From the NCBI RefSeq assembly GCF_031326345.1, contig NZ_CP133671.1, positions 2,666,001-2,730,000 on the forward strand: a stretch of 64,000 nucleotides of DNA. Direction: 5' to 3'. The notes under the pieces are model-generated. The model made no database searches and was not told where the DNA came from. It saw only the letters and a list, made by a program, of their open reading frames with translations. Positions 9,159-18,402 of the stretch are shown here, piece after piece (the stretch's first letter is position 1; every line of letters starts with the position of its first letter). The DNA is from Aureispira sp. CCB-E (GTDB taxonomy: Bacteria; Bacteroidota; Bacteroidia; Chitinophagales; Saprospiraceae). The position numbers were made by a program, and so were the translations under genes.

Positions 9159-10133
9159 ATGAAAAATGCAGATCCAATTCCGCAGAAAATGCAGGGATTG
9201 CTCTTCGGAGTATTCCTATTTGTTTTAATTCCAGGACTTTCAATTTATTATTTTGCTACAGGACAAGCCGAGGTAACTTGGTTTTGGGTAGGTATCGGCT
9301 TAGTTTGCTGGTACTTGCAGATGGTAGGAGTATTAATTGGATACCACCGTTACTTTTCGCACAAATCCTTTGAGACAGGACCCGTTATGCGCTTTGTACT
9401 TGGTTTTCTAGGGTGTATTAGTGGTCAAAAAGGGCCTATTTTTTGGGCTTGTCATCATCGTTTTCATCACAATAGTTGTGAAGAAGATCATGATGTTCAT
9501 TCCCCTTATACCTATGGTAATTTAAAAGGCTTTAATCTTGTAAAAGGCTTTTTATGGTCTCATTTTTTACATTTAGTAGAAAATGGTCCTATGCCAGTAG
9601 AAGATAAGTGGGTAAGAGATTTACTCAAACAACCTGAGGTTGTCTTTTTAGAAAAACAAGCAACGCTTATTTACTATTTGTTTGGTTTAGCAACTTACCT
9701 TTTAGGAGGTATAAATGGGTTAGTTTGGGGCTTTTTCTTGCCTTCCTTCCTTTCATGGAACTGTGTTATGTTGGTCAATTCAGCCGTACATATTTGGGGC
9801 GCACGTCCATATATTTCTAAATTGGCACCTAATTGTAATGCTAGAAATATTTGGTGGTTATCGATCCCTATGTTAGGCGATAACTGGCACAACAATCACC
9901 ATGCTGATATGAACAGTGCTAGAGCTGGCTTTTACTGGTGGCAGTTGGATTTGAACTATTGTCTTATTTGGTGTATGAGCAAAGTTGGATTGGTTTGGAA
10001 TGTCAGACAGCCCGATTGGAAAAACTTAAAAGACATGGAAAATCAAGATAAAGATTCCGAAAAAGCATTTTTAGTAGAGTTAGATAAAAAAGAGAAAGGC
10101 AAAAAAGAGCAAGAACCAAGTTTGGTTAATTAA
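9159..10133 (+). CDS. Membrane fatty acid (acyl-CoA type) desaturase
   Basis: 324 residues. It belongs to the membrane di-iron desaturases (stearoyl-CoA delta-9 type), which insert a double bond into saturated acyl chains to adjust membrane fluidity. All three histidine boxes are present: HRYFSH (about 63-68), HHRFHH (about 99-104) and HNNHH (about 245-249). Hydrophobic pairs flank them (about 13-60 and 165-200). The C-terminal ~30 residues are highly charged (Lys/Glu-rich). Single-gene unit; a terminator follows and the next gene is convergent. The positional specificity and the acyl carrier (CoA or lipid) cannot be read from sequence alone. Confidence 0.93.
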   Translation: MKNADPIPQKMQGLLFGVFLFVLIPGLSIYYFATGQAEVTWFWVGIGLVCWYLQMVGVLIGYHRYFSHKSFETGPVMRFVLGFLGCISGQKGPIFWACHHRFHHNSCEEDHDVHSPYTYGNLKGFNLVKGFLWSHFLHLVENGPMPVEDKWVRDLLKQPEVVFLEKQATLIYYLFGLATYLLGGINGLVWGFFLPSFLSWNCVMLVNSAVHIWGARPYISKLAPNCNARNIWWLSIPMLGDNWHNNHHADMNSARAGFYWWQLDLNYCLIWCMSKVGLVWNVRQPDWKNLKDMENQDKDSEKAFLVELDKKEKGKKEQEPSLVN

Positions 10134-10188
10134 CGAGTAGTTGAAACAACTTGATGTTGCAAACCACATTTTTTTTGCAAAAAAAAAC

Positions 10189-10228
10189 AAAAACGCTTTG
10201 CCGATTCAATTTTTGGCAAAGCGTTTTT
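10189..10228. terminator. Bidirectional intrinsic terminator between convergent genes
   Basis: A perfect 14-bp stem (10189-10202 with 10215-10228) whose outer pairs are A5/T5, giving a T-run on either strand. It lies between the plus-strand desaturase and the minus-strand DUF4835 gene. Confidence 0.88.
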
Positions 10229-10265
10229 CATTCAGGTTAAACGAGTAAAAATAGCAAATTACGAT

Positions 10266-11183
10266 CTATTTTAATAAGACTCGATAATCATTGGCACGAG
10301 TACCATCTAGTTTAACCATGATACCATATACTTTGCGTTTGGTGTTAAAATCAGCTACTTTGAAGAGATTAATAATTTCATCTTTTTTTGCATCTGAAAA
10401 TATTTGAACCCACATCGAGTTGGGATTAGATTGATTGGCTGCATCAATAGTTTCCAATGCTTTTAAGACCGCTGTAAGTCCTTTCTCGGTTTGATCTTCT
10501 TGAGCAATTCTATCCAAACCTAGCATATAATATTGATACATAGCACGACGCATATCTTGCATACGAGGGCTTAGTAAGTTTTCGATAATCCAATAGCGAC
10601 TTCTATTCACAATTCCACCACTTCCAGCTGTCCAGCCATCAGCGGTACCTCGTGGAACGGCATTTAGTATATCTTGTGCTTTTTGTAAGTGATCTTCTCC
10701 ACCCAATTCAGAAAATGAATCGTAGTCCATGCCTAAAATTACATAAGCATAAAACGCTAGGGTAGAAGTAAGGTTAGAGGTAAACGTATTTTCAGAAAAA
10801 TCTAATCGTTCGTATTCCCCATAAGTGAATTTAAATTGTTTGTCTAAGTTTTGAAACAAAACAGAGTTGTAGCCACTATTATAAACAGGACGACTGGCTT
10901 GAATTGTCATTTGCCCTTCAAAATCTGTTTGAGAAAGCTCTTTGTCAATTGTAATAACAATATTTAATTCAATGCGTTCTTCGGGTTCAAAGTTATCTTC
11001 TACCCAATTTCGTGTATTCATGAATTCTTCAATGGCTGTTTCTAAATTTCTAAAAATTTTAGGATCTACCGATTGAATTTTAGGTGTATTAATTGTCACC
11101 TGAGTATTAAAGTCTTGAGCAGTAGCGGAAAAACTTAGGCAAGTTGCCAAGAACAAACCACTTAATTTTTGTATTAATCTCAT
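10266..11183 (-). CDS. DUF4835 family secreted protein (PorD-like, T9SS-associated)
   Basis: 305 residues with a clear Sec signal peptide (hydrophobic 8-20, ending SATAQ). The mature part matches the Bacteroidota DUF4835 family as I know it: a Q-x-NTP start, paired beta strands (MTIQASRPVYN), a central YAYVILGMDYDSF segment and a C-terminal helical region (RYWIIENLLSPRM, RRAMYQYYMLGLD). Members of this family are often labelled PorD and linked with type IX secretion; I rely on memory for that label. It lies downstream of coaBC, rpoZ and bamD on the same strand, a gene order commonly conserved in this phylum. About 200 bases separate it from coaBC, so it may have its own promoter. Confidence 0.85.
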   Translation of the reverse strand: MRLIQKLSGLFLATCLSFSATAQDFNTQVTINTPKIQSVDPKIFRNLETAIEEFMNTRNWVEDNFEPEERIELNIVITIDKELSQTDFEGQMTIQASRPVYNSGYNSVLFQNLDKQFKFTYGEYERLDFSENTFTSNLTSTLAFYAYVILGMDYDSFSELGGEDHLQKAQDILNAVPRGTADGWTAGSGGIVNRSRYWIIENLLSPRMQDMRRAMYQYYMLGLDRIAQEDQTEKGLTAVLKALETIDAANQSNPNSMWVQIFSDAKKDEIINLFKVADFNTKRKVYGIMVKLDGTRANDYRVLLK

Positions 11184-11380
11184 TTATTTTTAATTGTATG
11201 TTATGATCTTACCAAATTAACTTTATTATAACAATAATCCGACAAAATAGAAAGCAACCGCTTGCAGAACTTGTCAGAGAGTCAAGACTAGAATAGTTGC
11301 CTGCTTACTTGGGATGTTTACTATAAAGAACGCAAAAAGTTATAGGGAATTGAGTCTACTTTGTGTATTTAACAAGATTT

Positions 11381-12589
11381 TTAGTCTTTATCTAATAATT
11401 GAATCACTTTTTGGGTAATATCAGCAGCAACTTCTAGCTTTGTTTTTAGACTTTGGTGTGCAATACTACCATCTTGCCCCAAAAAAGTCACCTTATTGGT
11501 ATCATGTCCAAATCCTGCTCCTTTATCAGATAGGTCGTTTAAAACAATAAAGTCAAAATTCTTTTTGGTTAGTTTGCGTTGAGCATTTTCAACAGCATTA
11601 TTGGTTTCTAAAGCAAATCCAACCATAATTTGATGGGCTTGTTTTTGTTGCCCTAGTGTTGCTGCAATATCTGTCGTTCTTTTGAGTTCAATATTTAAGT
11701 CTCCTTCCTTTTTCTTTAATTTATGATCTGCTTTTGTTTTGGGCGTATAATCCGCTACTGCCGCTGCAAGAATAGTTACATCGGCAGTTGGAAAGTAAGT
11801 AGCGGCGGCTTGGTACATTTCTTCAGCAGACCGCACAGGAATTCGCTCTACAGCGGGATGATTGGGAAGAATTGATGTGGCACCACTAACAAGAATCACA
11901 CGAGCACCTTGCTGCGCCATTTTGTCTGCAATTGCTGTACCCATTTTTCCTGTAGAATGATTGGTAATGAATCGTACAGGATCAATTGCCTCTTGAGTAG
12001 GGCCTGATGTAATTAAAACTACTTTACCTGCTAAAGTATTTGTAGTATCTCGTTGAACGAAAAAGCTTTCTAAGTGGGAGAGAATTGCTTCAGGTTCTGA
12101 CATTCTTCCTTTTCCAACCAAGCCACTAGCCAACTCTCCATCTTCAACAGGCAATAAGTGATGCCCAAAGTTGAGCAATTTTTGTACATTATGCTGAGTT
12201 GCAGGATGCACCCACATATCTAAATCCATCGCTGGAGCAATAAAAACAGGGCAACGACTAGATAAATAAGCAGCCAACAGCATATTATCGCAAAGTCCGT
12301 TGGCCATTTTTGCTAAGGTGTTAGCCGTTGCTGGAGCAATCAGCATGGCATCCGCCCATAGTCCTAGTTCTACGTGATTGTTCCATGCCTCGTCAGAGCT
12401 GACATCGCTATACACGGGATTTTTGGAAAGTGTAGAAAGAGTTAATGGAGTAATAAAGCCTTGTGCAGCAGGTGTCATGATAACTTTAACTTCTGCTTTT
12501 GCTTTGACCAACAAACGAACCAAGGTGGCAATTTTGTAAGCAGCAATACTACCTGAAACAGCGACTAAAATTTTTTTTCCTAAGAGCAT
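11381..12589 (-). CDS. coaBC: Bifunctional phosphopantothenoylcysteine decarboxylase / phosphopantothenate-cysteine ligase
   Basis: 402 residues. It catalyses two consecutive steps of coenzyme A synthesis: joining cysteine to 4'-phosphopantothenate, then decarboxylation. The N-terminal flavoprotein half (about 1-180) shows GSIAAYK, a PATANT motif, PAMDLDMW (the PxMNxxMW position, with Asp in place of Asn) and ELASGLVGKGRM, where enterobacterial enzymes carry a clamp Cys. The CoaB half (about 186-402) shows LITSGPTQEAID, NHSTGKMG and VGFALET. I believe the Asp and Ser variants are normal for this phylum, but that should be checked. It is followed by the DUF4835 gene and preceded by rpoZ and bamD. 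Confidence 0.96.
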   Translation of the reverse strand: MLLGKKILVAVSGSIAAYKIATLVRLLVKAKAEVKVIMTPAAQGFITPLTLSTLSKNPVYSDVSSDEAWNNHVELGLWADAMLIAPATANTLAKMANGLCDNMLLAAYLSSRCPVFIAPAMDLDMWVHPATQHNVQKLLNFGHHLLPVEDGELASGLVGKGRMSEPEAILSHLESFFVQRDTTNTLAGKVVLITSGPTQEAIDPVRFITNHSTGKMGTAIADKMAQQGARVILVSGATSILPNHPAVERIPVRSAEEMYQAAATYFPTADVTILAAAVADYTPKTKADHKLKKKEGDLNIELKRTTDIAATLGQQKQAHQIMVGFALETNNAVENAQRKLTKKNFDFIVLNDLSDKGAGFGHDTNKVTFLGQDGSIAHQSLKTKLEVAADITQKVIQLLDKD

Positions 12590-12680
12590 TATTTGATGTT
12601 AATATCCAAATTAAACAAAAAAATCCTGACAACTAACAGGTAATTATCAGGACTATATCTTACAATAAACAAACTGTTTA

Positions 12681-13040
12681 CTATTCTTCTGTATTTTTAA
12701 CTTCCTTAAATCTATGGTAAACCTTGCCATCAAAAAACTCGTGGAGAGCAATGATACTAGGGTTTGGTAAACGCTCATAGAATTTAGAAATTTCGATTTG
12801 CTCTTTGTTTTCGTGAATCTCTTCTAAAGTATCCGTAGTAGAAGCAAATTCATCTAATTTTGCATGCAACTCTTTTTTCAAATCAACACCAATTTGGTCC
12901 GCACGACGCGCAATGATATTTAGAGATTGATAGATGTTACCACCACCAAGCGCTGAAATTTCATCTGAATTACGAGCAACAATATAAGGATTGATGCCTT
13001 GTGCTTTTTGTTTGATTTCGTTATTTCTGTTAATGTTCAT
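12681..13040 (-). CDS. rpoZ: RNA polymerase omega subunit-like protein
   Basis: 119 residues. It resembles the Bacteroidota form of RpoZ, the small subunit that supports assembly of beta-prime. Visible features are a short lead ending PYIVARNSDEI, then NIYQSLNIIARRADQIG, the omega-like helix, an acidic mid-section and a conserved tail (LPNPSIIALHEFFDGKVYHRF). The first 11 bases of its coding region overlap the end of bamD (stop at 13030-13032), implying translational coupling. coaBC starts 91 bases further downstream. Family divergence from proteobacterial omega is high, so the call also rests on context. Confidence 0.85.
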   Translation of the reverse strand: MNINRNNEIKQKAQGINPYIVARNSDEISALGGGNIYQSLNIIARRADQIGVDLKKELHAKLDEFASTTDTLEEIHENKEQIEISKFYERLPNPSIIALHEFFDGKVYHRFKEVKNTEE

Positions 13041-13848
13041 TGCGTATTTTTTTGATTTTGTTATTGGCAGTTTCGTAAATGGTATCTACTTCTTTTATGT
13101 ATTCGCTCTCACTATGTCTTTTCTTAAAATCGACACAAGCTTTCATTGTTTCTTCATAACGTTCTATTTGTTTTGAAAGAACAGATTGTTGCGCATATTT
13201 CAAAGATGAACGAATAACCATATAACGGATGTATTCTCCTTCTTTAGTATCTGGGTAATCAATTAATAAGTTTTTAAACGTATACGTAGCCGCTTTATAG
13301 TGTTTGCGTTTGTAGTACCCTTTGGCACTATCCAAAGCTTTTAATTCTAGTTTGGCTCTTAATAAGTCAATTCGCTCATTGGAGGCAGATACCTTATCGC
13401 TATTGGGATAGGTATTGACAAATACTTGCAAACCTTCTATGGCACTTTCTGTATCTTCTTGTGTTAACCTAAAATTAGGAGACAATTTGTAATAAGAATC
13501 TGCACTCATGAATAAGGCTTCTTCAGCATATTCTCCATTGGGAAATGTTGTCGAAAATTGTTTGAAGTAGTAAGAAGCAAAAGAATAGTTTTTTAAGTGA
13601 TAATGCGTATAAGCATAATAAAAATAAACTTTCTCTGCTTTATCTGTCAATCGAACAATTCCAATCAAATCCTCTAATAGATATTGAGCTTTTAACCATT
13701 CTTCGGCTTCATAAAACTCAAAAGCCTTTGTTAGCTTTAAATCATTGTCGCTAGATAAACGCAACTTTTCGTAACTACTTTTGCAACTTGAAAAAAGAAG
13801 CATTAGTACGAGTAAACCATTAATTAATATTCCTTTCTGTTTTAGCAT
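13030..13848 (-). CDS. bamD: Outer membrane protein assembly factor BamD
   Basis: 272 residues from the chosen start, the ATG ending at 13848. The frame stays open to 13929, but this start gives a proper lipoprotein signal: MLKQKG, a hydrophobic run, then LFSSC with Cys22 as the lipid site. A TACATTTG promoter box also lies only 7 bases upstream. The mature protein is made of TPR-like helices (AEEWLKAQYLLEDL, YYFKQFSTTFPNGEYAEEALFM, QVFVNTYPNS), as in BamD/YfiO, the lipoprotein partner of BamA that helps insert outer-membrane barrels. A lysine-rich tail ends the protein. It overlaps rpoZ by 11 bases and heads the bamD-rpoZ-coaBC cluster. Confidence 0.92.
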   Translation of the reverse strand: MLKQKGILINGLLVLMLLFSSCKSSYEKLRLSSDNDLKLTKAFEFYEAEEWLKAQYLLEDLIGIVRLTDKAEKVYFYYAYTHYHLKNYSFASYYFKQFSTTFPNGEYAEEALFMSADSYYKLSPNFRLTQEDTESAIEGLQVFVNTYPNSDKVSASNERIDLLRAKLELKALDSAKGYYKRKHYKAATYTFKNLLIDYPDTKEGEYIRYMVIRSSLKYAQQSVLSKQIERYEETMKACVDFKKRHSESEYIKEVDTIYETANNKIKKIRNEH

Positions 13849-13854
13849 AGCTGC

Positions 13855-13862
13855 AAATGTAC
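13855..13862 (-). promoter_or_regulatory. TAnnTTTG -7 promoter box of bamD
   Basis: Minus strand reads TACATTTG, a perfect match to the Bacteroidota -7 consensus. Its inner edge is 7 bases from the bamD ATG, so the transcript would be leaderless or nearly so. I see no good -33 TTTG. Confidence 0.5.
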
Positions 13863-13929
13863 GGTTTTTATACGGTTTTTGAATGAAAATTGCCAGTTTT
13901 TTAACAAAAATCTGATTTTTTTTGAGCAA

Positions 13930-14348
13930 TTACTTACCTAGATTAAGTGATTGCTCAACTTTAAATGTAACACTAGTGCGCTTGAAGGTTGTATTAGGTT
14001 GATAATTAGTAGTCTACTTTTTAAGTGTGTAACTTTTAAAACGTTTGATTAACAATTAAATACAAGGTGGTTTTTATTAAAAACTAAAAATAAGCGAACT
14101 AAGTAATCGTTCATAAAAAATTATAGGCAAAATAGAATTCTTTTTGCACTGTTCTTCATCAAAAAATCTCGTTTTAGCCCGCTAAAACTTCAATTCTTTT
14201 CTTTGAACAGCACTAAAAACAATTACATTTTTAACTATACTTTTTTCTGTCCACTTACTTATTGATGAATACCTGTTAGTATAACTAAAATAGAAAACGG
14301 AAGAATAAACCAATGGGTTGGTTTTAATTGTTTTGGTTGTATTGTTAT
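13930..14348. other. Intergenic region with one perfect short hairpin
   Basis: About 420 bases with no gene seen. The clearest structure is GTTTTAGC/GCTAAAAC (14171-14178 with 14181-14188, 2-base loop), flanked by inverted TGTTC/GAACA motifs that extend the symmetry over about 14150-14207. Function unknown; it could be a remnant of a short repeat element. Confidence 0.4.
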
Positions 14349-14684
14349 TTAGTCTTCGAAATCATCATCATCTCCTAATTCTAACTTGGCACCTGCCAAC
14401 TCCGATAAGCTATGCGTATCGCCAGCTTCTCTTGCTTTTTGCATGCCTTTTTTGTAGGTGAAAAATGCCTTAGCATCTTGTCCTAGTTGTTCGTATAATT
14501 TGCCAAGGTGATAGTAAGTGCCAATATAATCAGGAGCATGATGTTCAAGCTCTAAGTAATATTTTAATGCATTATCTTGATCGTTCAAGCCTTCGTATTC
14601 TTTGGCAATAGCGAAAAGGAGAAATGGTTCTTTGGGACTAGCTTTCAAAAAGCCCATCAATTGTTCCAGTCTTTGACTGTTCAT
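14349..14684 (-). CDS. Small TPR-repeat protein
   Basis: 111 residues, no signal peptide. Three TPR-type helix pairs are visible: PFLLFAIAKEYEGLNDQDNALKYY, PDYIGTYYHLGKLYEQLGQDAKAFFTY, and a final helix. An acidic tail (GDDDDFED) ends the protein. TPR proteins mediate protein-protein contacts; the partner cannot be inferred. It stands alone, with more than 300 bases on either side. Confidence 0.8.
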   Translation of the reverse strand: MNSQRLEQLMGFLKASPKEPFLLFAIAKEYEGLNDQDNALKYYLELEHHAPDYIGTYYHLGKLYEQLGQDAKAFFTYKKGMQKAREAGDTHSLSELAGAKLELGDDDDFED

Positions 14685-14993
14685 GATTTAGTTGTTTTTT
14701 TATGTAAGTGAGAATTCAAAATTCAATACAAAATATGATTTAAACAAATCCTGCCTTCTTGCTGAACCCAATTAGTATTTATACAATAGTTAAGGATGCT
14801 TCTACTGTGGTAATTGTAGAAACAGACAGTAACTGTTAGAGGGAAATAGCTGTTAAAAAGAAGGACAAAGATAAACTAAATACGTAGGAAGAGGAATTTA
14901 TTCTGATTTTTTACAAGCCATCATTTTATTCCAACAACCTACCACTTTGGGGCTTCAGATAAGTATTTAAAAGCATATCCGACTAAGAAAGTA
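14685..14993. other. Intergenic region, 309 bases, no gene seen
   Basis: AT-rich spacer between two minus-strand genes. I find no coding frame, terminator-grade hairpin or promoter box that I can defend. Confidence 0.45.
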
Positions 14994-15470
14994 CTACTGA
15001 GGATCAGTTGGTAATAAAAGACAATCAATAGTTTTAAAGTTATAGTTGACATCAAATGTTAATTCGCAGGCACGTCCAGCACCAATAGAATCGTATGTGA
15101 AATTACCACTAGTAGATTGGATGCCATCATCTATAATATCCACGATGTATTTATTGTCCATTTTTTCTACCTCAATAACAAAAAATCCAATCTTTTGACC
15201 TGTTTTTTGGGTGCTGTAATTTTGCAATTCTTTTTTTGTTTTGGGAACAATAGTAGCACTGCCAATTTTCTTTGAGACATTCTGATAAATAGATTTATCT
15301 GCTACCTCTATAATGAATTCCGAAGGAACAATTTTAAAGGTAGTTTTCATTTCCTTTAAATATTGTTCAATAGCAGCATTTAATAATTTAGCATCAGGTT
15401 TGGAGATGGTTTGTCCAAAGCTTAATGTGGTTGTAATTAATAGAAACAGCAAGAGAGATGATGTTTTCAT
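14994..15470 (-). CDS. Secreted protein of unknown function
   Basis: 158 residues with a signal peptide (hydrophobic 4-18, ending LSFGQ). The mature part has a long amphipathic helix (LNAAIEQYLKEMKTTFKIVP), several beta-like segments and two cysteines near the C-terminus (ACELTF, TIDCLLL) that could form a disulfide. I do not recognise the family. It is divergent from the PLP enzyme at 15831, with a terminator-like hairpin in the gap. Confidence 0.65.
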   Translation of the reverse strand: MKTSSLLLFLLITTTLSFGQTISKPDAKLLNAAIEQYLKEMKTTFKIVPSEFIIEVADKSIYQNVSKKIGSATIVPKTKKELQNYSTQKTGQKIGFFVIEVEKMDNKYIVDIIDDGIQSTSGNFTYDSIGAGRACELTFDVNYNFKTIDCLLLPTDPQ

Positions 15471-15691
15471 AGTTATTGGTTTTGTATTTTAAATAATAGT
15501 AGCTAGGTGCAGCTATTGCGTAGTACTTTGCGAGCGTTGCACAGTTGAGAATCAAAAAATAGTGCAAAATGCCACAAAATGGCAATTTACGGTTTATAAA
15601 TCATTGAGCTTAATACAAAATGATTGCCAATCTAAAAGTATTTAATAGAACGATGTTATTGGGTAGGAATGATTTAGTTGTGTTAAAACAT

Positions 15692-15729
15692 AAAAAAAAC
15701 TACTAAATCTCTAAAGAAACCTAGTAGTT
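15692..15729 (-). terminator. Terminator-like hairpin in a divergent gap
   Basis: A perfect 8-bp stem (15698-15705 with 15722-15729) is followed on the minus strand by a T6+ run (15697-15692). It sits between the divergent genes starting at 15470 (minus) and 15831 (plus), where no gene end needs it. It could be a leader attenuator for the minus-strand gene or the end of a short minus-strand transcript. The rest of the 360-base gap shows no gene. Confidence 0.45.
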
Positions 15730-15830
15730 GGATGTTATTATAGTGTGTGGTATAATAATACCTACAATATAGATAAAAAAGTTAATTTAGCCCCAAACTC
15801 TCTCTTTAATTTTGTTTTTTGGACATAAAA

Positions 15831-16796
15831 ATGAAAACTATGCAAAAAATAACAAACATTCCAACATTAGAACAGATACAAGCAGCACACAAAGCAATAA
15901 TGCCCTATGTCCATTATACACCAGTATTGACCAACTCTAGTATTAATGAGATGATAGGGGCGTCGCTTTATTTTAAGTGTGAAAATTTTCAAAAAATTGG
16001 TGCATTTAAAATGCGTGGGGCAACTTGTGCAGCATTAGCCTTAGATGAAGAGGAAAAAAAGAGTGGTATTGCAACACATTCTTCAGGAAATCACGCACAG
16101 GCTGTTGCTTTGACAGCACAGCTACACGGGCTTAAATCGTATGTGGTTATGCCAGCAACAGCACCCACAATCAAAAAGAATGCAACAAGAGGGTATGGGG
16201 CAAATGTAACCATTTGTGAGCCGACCATAGAGAGTAGGCAAAATACTTTGAGCAAAATCATAGTCGAAACAGGAGCAACATTTATTCCCTCTTACGATCA
16301 TTATAATGTAATTGCAGGGCAAGCAACGGTTGCTAAAGAATTGATCGAAACTATAGAGGCTTTGGATGTGGTTATGGCACCTGTAGGAGGTGGTGGATTG
16401 ATGAGTGGAACGGCATTGAGTACACATTATCTATTGCCTAATGCACAAGTTATCGGCGCAGAGCCAGAGGTAGTTGATGACGCTTATCAGTCTTTTCAAT
16501 CAGGGACAAAACAAAAACATACAGGGGCTTCTTCTGTTGCGGATGGTTTGTTGACGAATATAAGCGACCGAACATTTGAAATTATCAAAAAATACGTAAC
16601 GGACATTATTACAGTAAGTGAAGAAGAGATTGTGGCAGCAATGCGACTAATTTGGGAGCGTATGAAAATTATTGTAGAACCTTCTTCTTCGGTTCCTTTG
16701 GCTGCAATTTTGAAACAAAAAGAACGTTTTAAAGGGAAGAGGATTGGAGTTATTTTAACAGGTGGTAATGTAGATGTCAATCAATTGCCTTTTTAA
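15831..16796 (+). CDS. PLP-dependent threonine ammonia-lyase / serine racemase family enzyme
   Basis: 321 residues from the ATG at 15831; the frame can be read from a TTG at 15819, but the ATG fits the family N-terminus better. Fold-type II PLP enzyme: the PLP lysine is in KIGAFKMRGA (about residue 55-60), with SSGNHAQA binding the carboxylate, GGGGLMSG holding the phosphate and a C-terminal TGGNVD segment. No ACT regulatory domain follows, so the length matches serine racemase, threo-3-hydroxyaspartate dehydratase or the catabolic threonine dehydratase rather than long biosynthetic IlvA. Which of these activities it has cannot be told from sequence reading alone. Confidence 0.9.
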   Translation: MKTMQKITNIPTLEQIQAAHKAIMPYVHYTPVLTNSSINEMIGASLYFKCENFQKIGAFKMRGATCAALALDEEEKKSGIATHSSGNHAQAVALTAQLHGLKSYVVMPATAPTIKKNATRGYGANVTICEPTIESRQNTLSKIIVETGATFIPSYDHYNVIAGQATVAKELIETIEALDVVMAPVGGGGLMSGTALSTHYLLPNAQVIGAEPEVVDDAYQSFQSGTKQKHTGASSVADGLLTNISDRTFEIIKKYVTDIITVSEEEIVAAMRLIWERMKIIVEPSSSVPLAAILKQKERFKGKRIGVILTGGNVDVNQLPF

Positions 16797-16840
16797 GTGT
16801 ATAGACAGAAGAAGTGATTACTTAATACTATATTGTTTTT

Positions 16841-18388
16841 ATGAGGAATTATCTGCGGTTTTTTGTGCTTATCGGAATTGCTTTGGTATTGGTGGCTTGC
16901 CCAATCAAAAATGAGCGGTTGCCAAAATTTGCACTCCCTATTGAATTACCAGTAATGCCAAGTTCTATCGTTCAAATTCCTTTGGTTTTAAAATCGAAGG
17001 ACTTGAAGCAAGCATTTTATCAGCACTTCCCCAACCCTGTATTAGAAGGAAAAACCGAGGAGTTGAAGTTGCAGTTGTCAGGGCGAAAAAAAGAGACCGA
17101 TAAGAATTTTTTAGACAAACTAGCAAGTCCTTTGTTGAAATGGGTAGACAAAACATTTTATGTTTCTTCTAAATTAGCGTATGCGCTCGATTTGTCAAAA
17201 TATGATTTTTGGTTTGAAGGCGATCAATTTTATGCAGATGTATTGTTAGATGCTAGAACGACCATGCAGCTTAGAAATGAAGCCAAAATTTTGAATGAAA
17301 ACATTCGATTAAACGGCGATTTGAATTGCCCAATGCAAGTGCGTGTGGTATTAAATGGCAAAATTGAATTGACTAAAGAGGCAAGTATTAACATCCTCTT
17401 GAATGACGATGATGCAAAAATAAAATTTCAAAAGGTTTGTTCCTCTAAGGCAATTCAAAACATAGATTTTCCTGAGTTGTTACGTCCCATTGTAGAACCA
17501 GTGAAAAGGCGGATTAGCAAGACAATTAATAAAATTATCACACAGCAACTACAACGCCTATTAAATCATGATCAAACAGGGAGCTATTTGAGTTTTAAAG
17601 AAAAAATTGACGCTGCTGCTTGGCAACTGGGCAAACCCTATGAACTTACGCAAGGCATTTGGTTGGTGCCCAAAGTAGAACAAGTATTTGTATCGCCTGT
17701 ATATGGTGTAGGATTGGGCGTAGAAAATCGCCTGGAATTCTGCATTGGGGTAAAAGCAAAACCTGTTGTCACTTTGGCAGAAAAAGCCCCTAATGTAATG
17801 ATTCCTAAGGAAGTAAATTTTGCTGTAAATCGTTATCCTTCAGGGACTGTGGTTTGTGTGAATGGAAGTGTGCCTTTGACGTATGCTGCTAAAGAAGCAC
17901 AAATATTTTTAAAAAACTATGTCGATCAGAATTATGCGCAACATGGCTATACGATTGGAAACGTTTCAATTTATCCTAATGGCAATAGAGCGGCTATTGC
18001 CATAGAGGTTTTGAAAGCTAAAAACAACCAATTGAAAGCGACTCTTTATCTTTCTGGTGTTCCAAAGTATGATACCTCCACACAAGAAGTGTATTTAAGT
18101 GATTTAAAATTCACAACCCAATCTAAAAATATACTACTTCAAGTAGGAGAGTGGTTGATGCACCCTAAAATTATGAAACACCTCAAAGAAAACCTTCGGT
18201 TTGGTATTTCAAGTGAATTAAAAAGGTTGCAAAAAGAATTAAATTACTTTCAGATAGAGGAACATATGGGAACCTTAACAGGTCGTTTCCCTACTTTGGA
18301 TGTGCAAGAAATTTTTATTAGCGAGCATTACTTTGAAGTGTATTTACAAGCAGAAGGAGCTTTAGATTTTAAGATTAAATGGCAATAG
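16841..18388 (+). CDS. DUF4403 family lipoprotein
   Basis: 515 residues. The signal anchor ends LVLVAC (Cys20), a good lipobox. The body matches the DUF4403 family: an N-terminal beta region starting PSSIVQIPLVL, a central basic stretch (RRISKTINKIITQQLQ), the GIWLVPKVEQVFVSPV block, and a C-terminal repeat of the fold including LYLSGVPKYDTSTQEVYLSDLKF-like features. Such proteins may bind hydrophobic ligands, but their function is not established. It starts 44 bases after the PLP enzyme and may share its transcript. A convergent hydrolase gene follows. Confidence 0.85.
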   Translation: MRNYLRFFVLIGIALVLVACPIKNERLPKFALPIELPVMPSSIVQIPLVLKSKDLKQAFYQHFPNPVLEGKTEELKLQLSGRKKETDKNFLDKLASPLLKWVDKTFYVSSKLAYALDLSKYDFWFEGDQFYADVLLDARTTMQLRNEAKILNENIRLNGDLNCPMQVRVVLNGKIELTKEASINILLNDDDAKIKFQKVCSSKAIQNIDFPELLRPIVEPVKRRISKTINKIITQQLQRLLNHDQTGSYLSFKEKIDAAAWQLGKPYELTQGIWLVPKVEQVFVSPVYGVGLGVENRLEFCIGVKAKPVVTLAEKAPNVMIPKEVNFAVNRYPSGTVVCVNGSVPLTYAAKEAQIFLKNYVDQNYAQHGYTIGNVSIYPNGNRAAIAIEVLKAKNNQLKATLYLSGVPKYDTSTQEVYLSDLKFTTQSKNILLQVGEWLMHPKIMKHLKENLRFGISSELKRLQKELNYFQIEEHMGTLTGRFPTLDVQEIFISEHYFEVYLQAEGALDFKIKWQ

Positions 18389-18402
18389 GTTGGGAGTAAA
18401 AA

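Noticed and set aside
13849-13929. N-terminal extension of BamD
   Set aside because: It would bury the lipoprotein signal 27 residues in and read through the promoter box.
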